64,000 nt of DNA from Cyanobacteria bacterium MAG CAR3_bin_5. Lineage in GTDB: Bacteria; Cyanobacteriota; Cyanobacteriia; PCC-6307; Cyanobiaceae. Every line of letters starts with the position of its first letter. Positions within the stretch are counted from its first letter, which is position 1. The notes beneath the pieces were generated by a model. The model did no database searches. It saw only the letters and a list, made by a program, of their open reading frames with translations, and was not told the DNA's origin. The position numbers and the translations under genes were made by a program. Location of the stretch: NCBI GenBank assembly GCA_026709085.1, contig JAPOTR010000050.1:42105-106104 (forward strand), in the 5' to 3' direction. Shown here in pieces: positions 1-9,118 of this stretch.

Positions 1-459
1 CAGGTTGTCCATGGTGCGGCTGTCCCCCCGGCGGTGCATGAGCACGTAGGGACAGCGCCAGCGGGCCACCAACGGCAGCATGGCGGGATCATGGCTGCCG
101 CCGCTCACGTCGTTCACCCAGTTCACCCCCTCCTGCAGGGCCGCCTCCGCCACGTCGGCCCGGAACGTGTCAACGGAGAGCACGGGTTCAGGCCCCAACC
201 GTTGGCGAACCGCCCGAATCACGGGCGCCACCCGCTCCGTCTCCACCGCAGACCCCACCTCCACAGCGCCGGGCCGGGTGCTCTGGCCGCCAAGGTCCAG
301 AATATGGGCCCCCGCCTTGAGATGGGCGCTACAGGTGTCCACCGCCTGGGCAACGCTGGTGATGCGTCCCCCATCGCTGAAACTGTCGGGGGTGAGGTTC
401 ACCACCGCCATCACCCCCGTACGCCCCGGCGCCAAGCCCGGGATCTCGCTCCCCATCAT
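1..459 (-). CDS. folP: Dihydropteroate synthase, 5' part only
   Basis: Folate biosynthesis enzyme that joins p-aminobenzoate to 6-hydroxymethyl-dihydropterin diphosphate. The reverse strand reads MMGSEIPGLAPGRTGVMAVV and then NLTPDSFSDGG, the family signature, at about residues 21-31. LDLGGQSTRPGA, VLSVDTFRADVA and NDVSGG follow in the expected order, and the frame runs off the left edge at about residue 153 of an expected 270-290. The ATG pair at 459/456 is the first conventional start; a TTG at 471 lies in the same frame, and a TGA closes the frame further upstream. A strong inverted repeat sits just ahead of the start. Identity is very likely; only the start is uncertain. Confidence 0.93.
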   Translation of the reverse strand, partial: MMGSEIPGLAPGRTGVMAVVNLTPDSFSDGGRITSVAQAVDTCSAHLKAGAHILDLGGQSTRPGAVEVGSAVETERVAPVIRAVRQRLGPEPVLSVDTFRADVAEAALQEGVNWVNDVSGGSHDPAMLPLVARWRCPYVLMHRRGDSRTMDNL

Positions 460-471
460 GGACGGCTGCAA

Positions 472-494
472 CCGGATGAGGTTATCTCATCCGG
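472..494. promoter_or_regulatory. Perfect 9-bp inverted repeat just upstream of folP
   Basis: CCGGATGAG, a 5-base GTTAT spacer, then CTCATCCGG forms a perfect stem-loop ending 13 bases from the first folP ATG. No T-run follows on the folP strand, so it is not an obvious intrinsic terminator. It could be an operator or a leader hairpin occluding the ribosome site. The structure is seen; the role is not known. Confidence 0.45.
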
Positions 495-568
495 AACCGG
501 GGTTGCCGCCTGTTGAATGCGGGGGCGGGCATGGGTACACTGACCTGTGTTCTCCCCTATGCGCCATC

Positions 569-1120
569 TCACGACGTGGTATTGATCAGACCGTGTTCAC
601 GTGCCAGTGCCTCGTTGAGTACGATCACTGAAGCTGGATCAAAAGCCCAGGTCTTGATGGTTGGGTGCAAGGCTTCCTTGAGGGCATCTGTGATTGGCGA
701 CAAGGCATCATCTGGATGATCTTTCATCACTACTACGAACTTCACCTGAACCTGGGACAGCCTGAGTTTCTTGAATGCAAAGGGCAATTCCGGCTCATCT
801 TGCGGGTGTCTTCCCAGGACAGAAGCCAATCCTAGAGAGAGTGCATTGACTAACTTTTGCTTGATCTCGTCGATAAATCTCCCAAAGTTTCCTGATGGAT
901 TGTCAGGATGAGGCGAACTTGATTTGGCCTCGACGATCCAGATTACGGGATTATTGTTGCTGGTGCTACCATTGTTGCGCAACAACAAAAACTCTGCTAT
1001 CTTGACACCGTCCTGAATAGCCTCATAGACTTTGCTTGCCTCTACATAAAAGCATTTATCCTGCGCAAACGGGCCGAAGCGCATGCCTGATTCGGTGATG
1101 GTGATTGGTTGTGTGCTCAT
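569..1120 (-). CDS. Putative PD-(D/E)XK-like partner of an AAA ATPase
   Basis: A 183-residue protein not recognised by name. It starts inside the stop of the ATPase gene upstream (ATGA overlap, 1117-1120), so the two are almost certainly co-translated. The middle holds AEFLLLRNN (about 42-50), then a strand with the tripeptide EAK in NPVIWIVEAKSSS (about 57-69). An acidic residue followed about 20 residues later by ExK on a hydrophobic strand is the usual look of a PD-(D/E)XK nuclease core. The second half is mixed alpha/beta with no clear motif. The nuclease role is inference from this motif and from the pairing; an ATPase regulator or antitoxin remains possible. No signal peptide or membrane segment. 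Confidence 0.6.
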   Translation of the reverse strand: MSTQPITITESGMRFGPFAQDKCFYVEASKVYEAIQDGVKIAEFLLLRNNGSTSNNNPVIWIVEAKSSSPHPDNPSGNFGRFIDEIKQKLVNALSLGLASVLGRHPQDEPELPFAFKKLRLSQVQVKFVVVMKDHPDDALSPITDALKEALHPTIKTWAFDPASVIVLNEALAREHGLINTTS

Positions 1121-2139
1121 CCCAGTGTCAGCTCCACCTCCTGTTTGTACATATCAATCGACTCGTTGATAATGGAATTGTCCGGCATTCCCTGCCGGAG
1201 GTCTGTGTAGGTCCACTGGTTTTCTTGGTTTCCCAGGGCAACCGGAATGGACATGTGCTGCTTTTGAGCCATCAGATATAGCTTCTTCACAACAAAATAG
1301 GAATGGCTGGCCAGAAAAAACTGGATGCCGAATTCAGAAAGCAAGGCGATGATGTCCATGAATATGGAGATGGCCGAGGGATGCAGCGCTGCTTCCGGTT
1401 CATCAATGAATACAATCGAATGTTGATCGAGATAACGATTGCCCAGCAACCTGTCCAGTATGGCTATCTTCTTGATGCCTTCTGAAGTGACCCAGATAGG
1501 GAACTTCAGATTCCCTTGTCTGAAATGCCAGCCACCGGTTTCTTTATCCCGGTCCACCTTGCCGCCAAGCATATCCTCCAATATCCGTCGCGCCCGGGCA
1601 AACGCCTGGTAATTCTTGCCTCTGGTGGTGTCATCTCCCAACGCTCGGGCCAGATCAAGATAGGTGTCGTCAAAACCAAAGAGCTGGTCCCGATCACGGG
1701 AACGGAGAATGACCTGATGCAGTGACAACACCTCTTTCGCCGGCAGGAAGATGGAATTACTTGCCCGTGGCGGAACGTGGTTTTCGAGCGATTGAATCTG
1801 CTTGGTGGTGTCCTTGCCGAAGCGGTACTGGAAGTCGTTTTCATCAAGTCGTATCCTGGATATCAGGGGGCCTTCCACGCCCTTGCCCTTGCTCACCAGA
1901 TCACCAATTTTGTCTGATTCGAATGTCCACCTGAGCTTTTCGACGAGAATCTCCGGGGCAGTTCTTGGATCGTTACCCCGCTTGTATGCTTCCAATGTCC
2001 GCATGGCGCAGTAGCAGGCTTTCATCAGGAACGTCTTGCCGGCCCCATTGCCGCCGATGATCAGGTTGATGGGGCCAAGGTGGTCCCATTCCACCTTGCC
2101 AAGTGGCCCGAAATTGATCAACTCGATTTGATTCAGCAC
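1117..2139 (-). CDS. AAA/ABC-type ATPase (RecF/OLD-like), defence pair
   Basis: A 340-residue ATPase of the SMC/RecF-like group. It starts with the family fold MLNQIELINFGPLG, has Walker A GGNGAGKT at 29-36, and Walker B VFIDEPEAALHP near 243-254, followed by FFLASHSYFVVKKL (switch-histidine region). The short domain between the two suits AAA_15/AAA_21 proteins of phage-defence systems such as Septu, Gabija, PARIS or AbiL types, where the ATPase senses or gates a second protein. The start is GTG at 2139, preceded by AGGAG at good spacing. It overlaps the downstream small gene by 4 bp, making a two-gene operon. Which defence type it belongs to cannot be told from sequence. Confidence 0.85.
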   Translation of the reverse strand: MLNQIELINFGPLGKVEWDHLGPINLIIGGNGAGKTFLMKACYCAMRTLEAYKRGNDPRTAPEILVEKLRWTFESDKIGDLVSKGKGVEGPLISRIRLDENDFQYRFGKDTTKQIQSLENHVPPRASNSIFLPAKEVLSLHQVILRSRDRDQLFGFDDTYLDLARALGDDTTRGKNYQAFARARRILEDMLGGKVDRDKETGGWHFRQGNLKFPIWVTSEGIKKIAILDRLLGNRYLDQHSIVFIDEPEAALHPSAISIFMDIIALLSEFGIQFFLASHSYFVVKKLYLMAQKQHMSIPVALGNQENQWTYTDLRQGMPDNSIINESIDMYKQEVELTLG

Positions 2140-2309
2140 GGTGATGCTCCTGGTGGGCTTGTTGCGGCTGTGGTCAAGCGATGGCCGCTGCTGCTGTCAT
2201 CTTTCTACAAAGGCTACCAGAGAATACCATCATGGGACCATGAGAAGAGCTTTCCAAGGCTGCATGAACCTGAAACGAGCCGGGCGGTCATGGCAGAAAG
2301 CAGCGTGCA

Positions 2310-2399
2310 GTCGTCCCCACGGCTCACGCTATGAGACTTGGGAAAGAAGGGTTGGGTTCTCTCAAGCTGCTGCCCAGTGAGCCAGAACAAGCGGGCCAT
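2310..2399 (-). pseudogene. IS5-type transposase N-terminal remnant
   Basis: The reverse strand from ATG 2399 reads MARLFWLTGQQLERTQPFFP and then KSHSVSRGDD, matching the usual opening of IS5-family (IS1031-like) transposases, which continue with VDDRRVxSGI. The similarity ends after about 30 residues and the rest of the frame looks random. The remainder of 2140-2608, between the ATPase pair and the restriction enzyme, holds no gene that I can support. Probably the 5' stump of an old insertion. Confidence 0.5.
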
Positions 2400-2608
2400 C
2401 CCTCTTCCTGCAGGTCTCTGGCGTGAACGGCGGGGATTCCAGATCTCGGCAGCCTTCAATAGTGTAGCATGTTCTCGGGCGTGCTGCGCACGGTCGTATT
2501 GGTCGCCATCCCTCCCTTCTCTGAAGAAGCAGTCTCCCAGTCCATGCTGATGAACCACAACAGCACTCCGCGGAAACTGCAGAAAATCGCTCCGGTTGAG
2601 GTCGTGTG

Positions 2609-5398
2609 ATGCGCCTGTCCTGGAATGAAGTGCGGGCCCGGGCGGCCGTTTTTGCTGAGGAATGGCAAGCCGCCGCCTACGAGAAGGGGGAGACCCAGAG
2701 CTTCTACAACGCCTTCTTCCGGGTGTTCGGGGTGAAGCGGCGCAGTGTGGCCCGTTATGAAGCCCACGTGGCCAAGCTGGGCAACCGCTCCGGGTTCATT
2801 GACCTGTTCTGGCCCGGGGTGTTGCTGGTGGAGCAGAAAAGCGCCGGGCGGGATCTGGGCAAAGCCTATGAGCAGGCGGGGGAATACTTCGACGCGCTGC
2901 CGGAGCGGGAGCGGCCCCGCTACATCCTGGTGAGCGATTTCCAAACTTTCCACCTCCACGACCTGGAGGAGGGGGACACGGTGACCTTCCCCCTGGCGGA
3001 GTTACCGGACTACGTGGAGGCATTCGGCTTCATCCTGGGGGTGCAACGGCGCGCGTTCCGGGATCAGGACCCGGTGAACATCGCCGCCGCCGAACTGGTG
3101 GGGTTACTCCACGACCAGTTGGCGGCAGCGGGCTATCGGGGTCACGACCTGGAACGGTTCCTGGTGCGTATCGTGTTCTGTCTCTTTGCCGACGACACCG
3201 GCATCTTCGAGCCCCGGGACATCTTCCTGGACCTCATGGAAAGCCGCACCAGTGAGGACGGCTTCGACACGGGTTCACGCCTAGCGGAATTGTTCCAGGT
3301 GCTGGATACACCGGAAAGCGAACGCCAGAACAACCTGGACGAGGACCTGGCCCGTTTCCCCTATCTCAACGGCGGCCTCTTTGGCGGCGCCTTGCGGATT
3401 CCCTCCTTCAACCCCGCCATGCGCAGCGCCCTGCTGGACGCCTGCCGGTTTGATTGGTCCCAAGTCTCCCCCGCCATCTTCGGGGCATTGTTTCAATCGG
3501 TGATGGACCCGGGCCAGCGGCGCGCCCAGGGGGCTCATTACACCACCGAGAAAAACATCCTCAAGGTGATCGAGCCGTTGTTCATGGACGATCTGCGGGC
3601 CGACTTTGCCCGTCTGCAAGCCCGTAAAACCCGGCGGCGGGCAGCGCTGCAAAACTTCCAAACCAGACTTGGGGAGCTAACCTTCTTTGATCCCGCCTGT
3701 GGCTGCGGCAATTTCCTGATCATTGCCTACCGGGAATTGCGTTTGCTGGAGATTGAAGTTCTCAAAGCGCTCCATCCCAGGGATCGGGACGGCGGCCGGC
3801 AAAGGGAAGGGTTTGCAGGGGACCTGTCTCAACTGAACGTGGATCAGTTCTACGGCATCGAACTGGGGGAGTTTCCGGCCCGCATTGCCGAGACGGCGTT
3901 GTGGATGATGGACCACATCATGAACAACCGGCTCAGCCTGGAGTTTGGTCAAACCTTTGTGCGCATTCCCCTGGAAACATCCCCCAATATCGTCCACGGC
4001 GATGCGCTGGAACTGGATTGGGCCGAATTGCTGAAACCCGGCAAGTGTTCTTTCGTGTTTGGCAATCCGCCCTTTGTGGGGGCAAAATACCAAACCACCG
4101 GGCAACGGGCACAGGTGCGCCGGATTGCAGATCTAGGCAAGAGTGGCGGCACACTGGATTACGTAGCCGCCTGGTTTATCAAAGCAGGAGGGTATATGAA
4201 AAGCGGCAAGGGAAGAATTGCCTTTGTGGCCACCAACTCCATCACCCAGGGGGAACAGGTGGGCCAACTCTGGCCGCTTGTATTTGACCGCTGCAAACTG
4301 GACATCGCCTTTGCCCACCGCACCTTCGCCTGGGGTTCCGATGCCCGCGGTAAAGCCCACGTCCACGTGGTGATCCTGGGCCTGGAGCCGCGGAATACTA
4401 CACGGCAAGAGAAGCGGCTGTTCAGCTATCCCGACATCAACGGGGAACCGGAGGAAAGCCGTCATAAGGTGTTGTCGCCCTATCTGTTCGATGCCGGCAG
4501 CCTCTCCGACCCCCATCTGGTGGTGCGGGAGGAAAGCGCGCCCATCAACGGGATGAGCAGATTGATCATCGGCTCCAAGCCCATTGACGGCGGCAACTAT
4601 ATCTTCGACACGGCAGAACGTAGGGCGTTTCTGGAAACGGAACCCGAAGCCGCGCCATGGCTCCGTCCATTCATCGGCGCACGGGAATACCTGCAGGGCG
4701 GTGAACGGTGGATTCTGGCGCTACACAATGCGCCGCCGGATCTGCTGGCGCGACTGCCCCAGGTGCGGGAGCGGATCGCCGCGGTCCGCGCCTATCGGGA
4801 GGCCAGCAAGAGTAGGCTGACACAGAAACTTGCTGCGACGCCAACGCTCTATCACGTCAACGTCATCCCCACGGCGCCGTTTCTGGTGATTCCTGAAGTC
4901 AGTTCGGAACGAAGGGAATACGCGCCCATTGGTTGGCTGGAGCCGCCGGTGATCCCTAGCAATAAGCTCCGTCTGCTTGCGAACGCGAAACTCACCGACT
5001 TTGCACTTTTGACTTCGGCCATGCACATGGCATGGACGCGACACATCGGCGGTCGGCTGAAAAGCGACTACCAGTATTCAGTAGGCATCAACTACAACAC
5101 CTTCCCGCTGCCACCCAAGGATGCCGATCTCTCGAAACTGGAGCCGTTGGCCCAAGCTGTGCTCACTGCCCGCGCTGCCCATCCCGGCGCTACGCTGGCT
5201 GATCTCTACGATCCCTTAACCATGCCGCCCAATCTTCGCAAGGCTCATCAAGCGCTTGATCGGGCGGTGGATCGGCTTTATCGGCGCTCTGGGTTTGCTT
5301 CCGAGCGGGAGAGGGTGGAGTGTTTGTTGATGATGTATGAGGGGTTGAGGGCTCCATTGAAGGCGCAGGCAAAGAAGAAGAGGGGGAGGCGGCGTTAG
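2609..5398 (+). CDS. Type IIL restriction-modification enzyme, MmeI-like single chain
   Basis: About 929 residues, close to the 919 of MmeI. One chain carries nuclease, methyltransferase and target recognition. Near residues 65-77 stands D-x9-E-x-K (DLFWPGVLLVEQK), the exact spacing of the MmeI catalytic site. The SAM motif FFDPACGCGNF is near 358 and the N6-adenine catalytic NPPF near 486; the C-terminal 350 residues are the expected specificity region. These enzymes methylate one strand and cut about 20 bases from the site, so no separate methylase gene is needed. ATG 2609 has GAGG seven bases upstream; a GTG at 2606 is an alternative. It converges on the SIR2 gene 45 bp away and looks intact. 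Confidence 0.92.
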   Translation: MRLSWNEVRARAAVFAEEWQAAAYEKGETQSFYNAFFRVFGVKRRSVARYEAHVAKLGNRSGFIDLFWPGVLLVEQKSAGRDLGKAYEQAGEYFDALPERERPRYILVSDFQTFHLHDLEEGDTVTFPLAELPDYVEAFGFILGVQRRAFRDQDPVNIAAAELVGLLHDQLAAAGYRGHDLERFLVRIVFCLFADDTGIFEPRDIFLDLMESRTSEDGFDTGSRLAELFQVLDTPESERQNNLDEDLARFPYLNGGLFGGALRIPSFNPAMRSALLDACRFDWSQVSPAIFGALFQSVMDPGQRRAQGAHYTTEKNILKVIEPLFMDDLRADFARLQARKTRRRAALQNFQTRLGELTFFDPACGCGNFLIIAYRELRLLEIEVLKALHPRDRDGGRQREGFAGDLSQLNVDQFYGIELGEFPARIAETALWMMDHIMNNRLSLEFGQTFVRIPLETSPNIVHGDALELDWAELLKPGKCSFVFGNPPFVGAKYQTTGQRAQVRRIADLGKSGGTLDYVAAWFIKAGGYMKSGKGRIAFVATNSITQGEQVGQLWPLVFDRCKLDIAFAHRTFAWGSDARGKAHVHVVILGLEPRNTTRQEKRLFSYPDINGEPEESRHKVLSPYLFDAGSLSDPHLVVREESAPINGMSRLIIGSKPIDGGNYIFDTAERRAFLETEPEAAPWLRPFIGAREYLQGGERWILALHNAPPDLLARLPQVRERIAAVRAYREASKSRLTQKLAATPTLYHVNVIPTAPFLVIPEVSSERREYAPIGWLEPPVIPSNKLRLLANAKLTDFALLTSAMHMAWTRHIGGRLKSDYQYSVGINYNTFPLPPKDADLSKLEPLAQAVLTARAAHPGATLADLYDPLTMPPNLRKAHQALDRAVDRLYRRSGFASERERVECLLMMYEGLRAPLKAQAKKKRGRRR

Positions 5399-5443
5399 GG
5401 AAAGACTGGGAACCACTCTGCTCCTATATTGTCAAACAACAAT

Positions 5444-8400
5444 TCAGTCACCGATGCTTGGCCATGAGTTCTTGACTTCGGAGAACTCGTTCGGATTGCT
5501 GCACACTTCCTGCCAACGTTGAATCGCTTTCGGCTCTCCCAGTTCAGAATCTTGATAGTATTCGAATAGTGCAAACGCTAAGGACGCTGCCTCAGCACGG
5601 ATGGTGATCACCCCATCTTCGTCGTTACCTTTGACACCGCTTGACGTCTCCTCCACAATTTGTTCCAGGCCAGCGAGCAGATCACCTATATCTACTAGCA
5701 AAAGAAACCATCGCTGCTTTTTCACTAAATCTGCTACGGTCACAAGCTTGCTGATGAGTGCAGGGCGATGCCTCCATTGGATACCTTGCACAAGCATCGC
5801 GGCTATGGGACCAAACTCGTCACGTGAATCCTCCTTTGCCAATTTCCATGCCAAGATATTGGCTGCCAAGAGTGCATCATGAACAATGTCAGAATCACTA
5901 TGGGGCAATGCCTCCATCACTTTCTTGAACAACTTTCTCCGAGACCGAGTCTCCTTACTCAAGATCGCTGCCTCTAAACCCTTTGCAGGAATATTATACT
6001 CGGCGAGTTCGACGAGAAGATTCCGTAGCTGCTCAACTCCTTCGTCTTCATCATCTTTGGGAAGGTGCAAAAATACTTCTGACAAGGCGCGTACAGTTTT
6101 TTGGATCGTGCATTTCATTACGTTCGCAGGTGAATCCAAAGATGTCGGTGTGCAGTAGCGTAGAGAAAACTTGTGTCTGCCCCACCATCCTGAGAACTCC
6201 GCGATTAAGTCTAAGGCTTCTGCCTTAGACCATTCTACTATCTCTGCAGACTGACGAAGCTCGACTAAAACTTTGTTCATTTGGCTGCTCGCAATTTGAT
6301 TGTCTCGCATTTGCTCACTGAAAATAGATCTCAGATGCTGTCTTGTCCGCGGTTTCGGGTCAATATTCTCAGGATGTGGCAACTTTATGTATTGAGAGAT
6401 GTAGCATCTAGTTACAATCGGTAATCCTGAAGCCTCAACGCCATCCCATAATAGCTTCTCTAATTGACTGGACTGATGTCGGTTCAGCTTGCCCCACCCA
6501 TGCAACTGGACGAGCGATGTCATTGCCCAGTCACGGTCCTGTGAAGCAAGAGCTAGCCGAAGTAACTCGTCTATTCTTTCCTCTGCTATACATAGCACTT
6601 CTCCACGTGCCAATGGGGGCAGAAAAATCCAGAATATCGGGTTGATAAATTCTCTCCTTTGGAGATTGCTCAGACCATCCGGTATCGGGAAGTCAATAAG
6701 TGAAGACGCTGCACTAACGCGCTCTTTAACTGACATACTGTCAAAGAGGCGGCGGGCGAACTTCTTGACTCCTTCAAACATTTCCCTCTGTTTTGAACTG
6801 TAGATCGCACGAAGTACAACAACTAAATCCTCCCGGTATGCTGGAGAGCATTTGTAGCAGAGGCGCGAGAATATGTCTGGGAGAATTTTTGCCAACGGCT
6901 TGAAGTTCTTTATTTTGGATAGATCTGATTCATTAACCATATCAATCGTACATTTGAAAGCTGGCAAGTAGACTTCAAAAAACCTATCCACATTCTCTAA
7001 ACTAAGACTAGGACTAGATAGATACTCACGGTCAAACAGCCAGTCAATGGCCTTGGCCTTGCCAAGACGCACAATGTTTACTAGTGCCCAGTGTGGAGCA
7101 TGATGACGTATACGATGTAGTGTCGACTCAATGGCTCCTACAAAAATTCTCTCTATGCGGTTTTCATACTCTATACGATAGGGCATACCGAAACCCTCAT
7201 ACATCCGAAGTATATTGTAGGCCTTAACTATTTCCTCGTCAAATCCAAATCGCAATGTATTAGACACCATTCCAAGATCAAAACTATAGGTATTGCTTTC
7301 CCATTGCCAGCAAGCTTCTGGATGTTGCAGACGTGCAGATAACAACTCGATTTCACGATTCGGATCGCATTTGTATTGTGCAAGATCGTTCCATCGCTCA
7401 GACATTGCACTGTCCTCTGAATCTGGTCCCGTTATGGTCCGACCATGTTCTACTGCCCAGAGCAGAAGCATGATGATCGACTCCTGCGAGACTAGTGTGT
7501 AGTCTTTAATAACTGGGCTCAGACTTAACTGCTGGCGTACGGATGCCAGGCTGGTTTCCAAAATTGAGTGTGCAGCAGCTACTTCTCCTAACTCCGCCAT
7601 CAGAGCTGCACGCTTTGCCTCCCAAAAGGGAAGGCTGTCATTGCTCTGCCAGTTGACCAGAAGCCGTTTTGCCTCATCAGGATTGAAACAGAATAGTGCA
7701 TGCAATATCTTTTCTAATTGAAATCTGGCTTTGTCTTCAGGTAGCAGATTCTCAGAATCATTCTGGATTATCTGTCTGACTTCCTGCCACTCGTCATCTA
7801 AACCCTGTTCGCGATAATACCGAAGTAGCCATAGCCGGATACTCACGACGGCTTTGAGTACAGATGTTGTCGTCCAATGAGTATTCTCTAAAGACTGCAA
7901 CTGTCCATCACTGTACTTCTTTGCTACATCCTTAAAGAATGACGGTAACTCACCAATTAGCGGGAATAGACATCGATCCAGACGCCACCCCAGTTCGAAT
8001 GCCAGATCCAGGTCTAAGGGCGCTTCCAGGTGATTACGGTCTTCTGACGACATTTCAGAAATAAGTGATAGCCAGTTCTGGGTGTAGAGCCATAGGAACT
8101 GACGTCGATCACTGGGTATGACAACCCAACCTGGATACTCGCCTCGCTGCCGCCGCCACTCCGCTACAACTTCATGGTACTTGCTGGGGTCACTGCTCAT
8201 CCCTGGCGCACCTGCCGAAACGGTTGGCCAATCTAAGGAGCGAGTCTCGCGGCTTTTCAGGCAATTCAGAAACTTACCTAACGCTTTTCCATCATTCGTT
8301 TTGAATATTGATAGGTCTACTACAACAATGCCCCGACGGTCGAGCAGCTTTCTGTCTCCCTCGCCCAGCGTACTAAACATCCCAACTAGATAGATTTTCG

Positions 8401-9088
8401 GGGCGGTCTCCTTGCCAATGTGGTCTCGTATCCACCCGATCCACTGCAGGAAGTTTGGGTCGTCACCTGAAAACCCAATCAAACAAAGAGTGTTTTCAAG
8501 TAATGACTGGCGCACAGTATTGACGAACGGCGCGTTATCGTTGGGATAGCGGCGGTAATCTTCCTCAGTGATGACGAAAGGAGGCGATGGAAAACTGCCA
8601 TGCAGCTTGATGATTCTTGGTTGGTTTGCATAGAGCAGGTTTTCCTTCGTTGTCACGATGTCGTAGTTCTTTAATGTCACAGATGCGCGTGCCCGCTCAA
8701 GAAGCGTATCGTAGTTTGTCGTGAATACATCCTTCCAGGGTAGGCTTAACAGTTGGCTATGCAACGGTGAAGGCTCGTACCTCAAATCTGGAATGGCATC
8801 GCGGAGTAGTTGGTTCAGTGCGGGGCGTCCGAAAGCAGCCTCAACCTGTTCGGCCAGCTTCAGGATGCTCAAGTACCTGGCTCCTTCCCGTGGGCGATGC
8901 CCGCGTAGCTTCTCAAAGAAACGATCTCCAAGTTCTTGCCAGCTTGGGAAAGATGCGGATGTGGAACCCACAGGTTTAGCATTCCGGCTGAAACCGGCAC
9001 CCACCATCACTGCGGCGTTGTTCGACCACAGTCGATCCGCAATCTGGCCAAGGTATGGCTTGATTTGGCTGGGAACGTCAACAGGCAT
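5444..9088 (-). CDS. Large SIR2-domain protein, probable anti-phage NADase
   Basis: 1214 residues. The first 230 are a SIR2-like NAD-binding domain: GAGFSRN (30-36), FTTNYDTLLE (122-131, with the catalytic-type Asn 125), KLHGS (161-165, His 163) and GFSGDDPN (205-212). The remaining 980 residues are mostly helical and leucine/tryptophan-rich, with no second recognisable domain, as in the defence-associated sirtuins DSR1/DSR2 whose C-terminal part senses phage proteins. Known relatives destroy cellular NAD to abort infection; that activity is inferred here. The start at 9088 has a perfect AGGAGG six bases upstream, better than the in-frame ATG at 9118. The gene is noticeably more AT-rich than the housekeeping genes. 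Confidence 0.87.
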   Translation of the reverse strand: MPVDVPSQIKPYLGQIADRLWSNNAAVMVGAGFSRNAKPVGSTSASFPSWQELGDRFFEKLRGHRPREGARYLSILKLAEQVEAAFGRPALNQLLRDAIPDLRYEPSPLHSQLLSLPWKDVFTTNYDTLLERARASVTLKNYDIVTTKENLLYANQPRIIKLHGSFPSPPFVITEEDYRRYPNDNAPFVNTVRQSLLENTLCLIGFSGDDPNFLQWIGWIRDHIGKETAPKIYLVGMFSTLGEGDRKLLDRRGIVVVDLSIFKTNDGKALGKFLNCLKSRETRSLDWPTVSAGAPGMSSDPSKYHEVVAEWRRQRGEYPGWVVIPSDRRQFLWLYTQNWLSLISEMSSEDRNHLEAPLDLDLAFELGWRLDRCLFPLIGELPSFFKDVAKKYSDGQLQSLENTHWTTTSVLKAVVSIRLWLLRYYREQGLDDEWQEVRQIIQNDSENLLPEDKARFQLEKILHALFCFNPDEAKRLLVNWQSNDSLPFWEAKRAALMAELGEVAAAHSILETSLASVRQQLSLSPVIKDYTLVSQESIIMLLLWAVEHGRTITGPDSEDSAMSERWNDLAQYKCDPNREIELLSARLQHPEACWQWESNTYSFDLGMVSNTLRFGFDEEIVKAYNILRMYEGFGMPYRIEYENRIERIFVGAIESTLHRIRHHAPHWALVNIVRLGKAKAIDWLFDREYLSSPSLSLENVDRFFEVYLPAFKCTIDMVNESDLSKIKNFKPLAKILPDIFSRLCYKCSPAYREDLVVVLRAIYSSKQREMFEGVKKFARRLFDSMSVKERVSAASSLIDFPIPDGLSNLQRREFINPIFWIFLPPLARGEVLCIAEERIDELLRLALASQDRDWAMTSLVQLHGWGKLNRHQSSQLEKLLWDGVEASGLPIVTRCYISQYIKLPHPENIDPKPRTRQHLRSIFSEQMRDNQIASSQMNKVLVELRQSAEIVEWSKAEALDLIAEFSGWWGRHKFSLRYCTPTSLDSPANVMKCTIQKTVRALSEVFLHLPKDDEDEGVEQLRNLLVELAEYNIPAKGLEAAILSKETRSRRKLFKKVMEALPHSDSDIVHDALLAANILAWKLAKEDSRDEFGPIAAMLVQGIQWRHRPALISKLVTVADLVKKQRWFLLLVDIGDLLAGLEQIVEETSSGVKGNDEDGVITIRAEAASLAFALFEYYQDSELGEPKAIQRWQEVCSNPNEFSEVKNSWPSIGD

Positions 9089-9118
9089 TGCTCGCCTCCT
9101 GAGACGCCGCCGCGGCAA

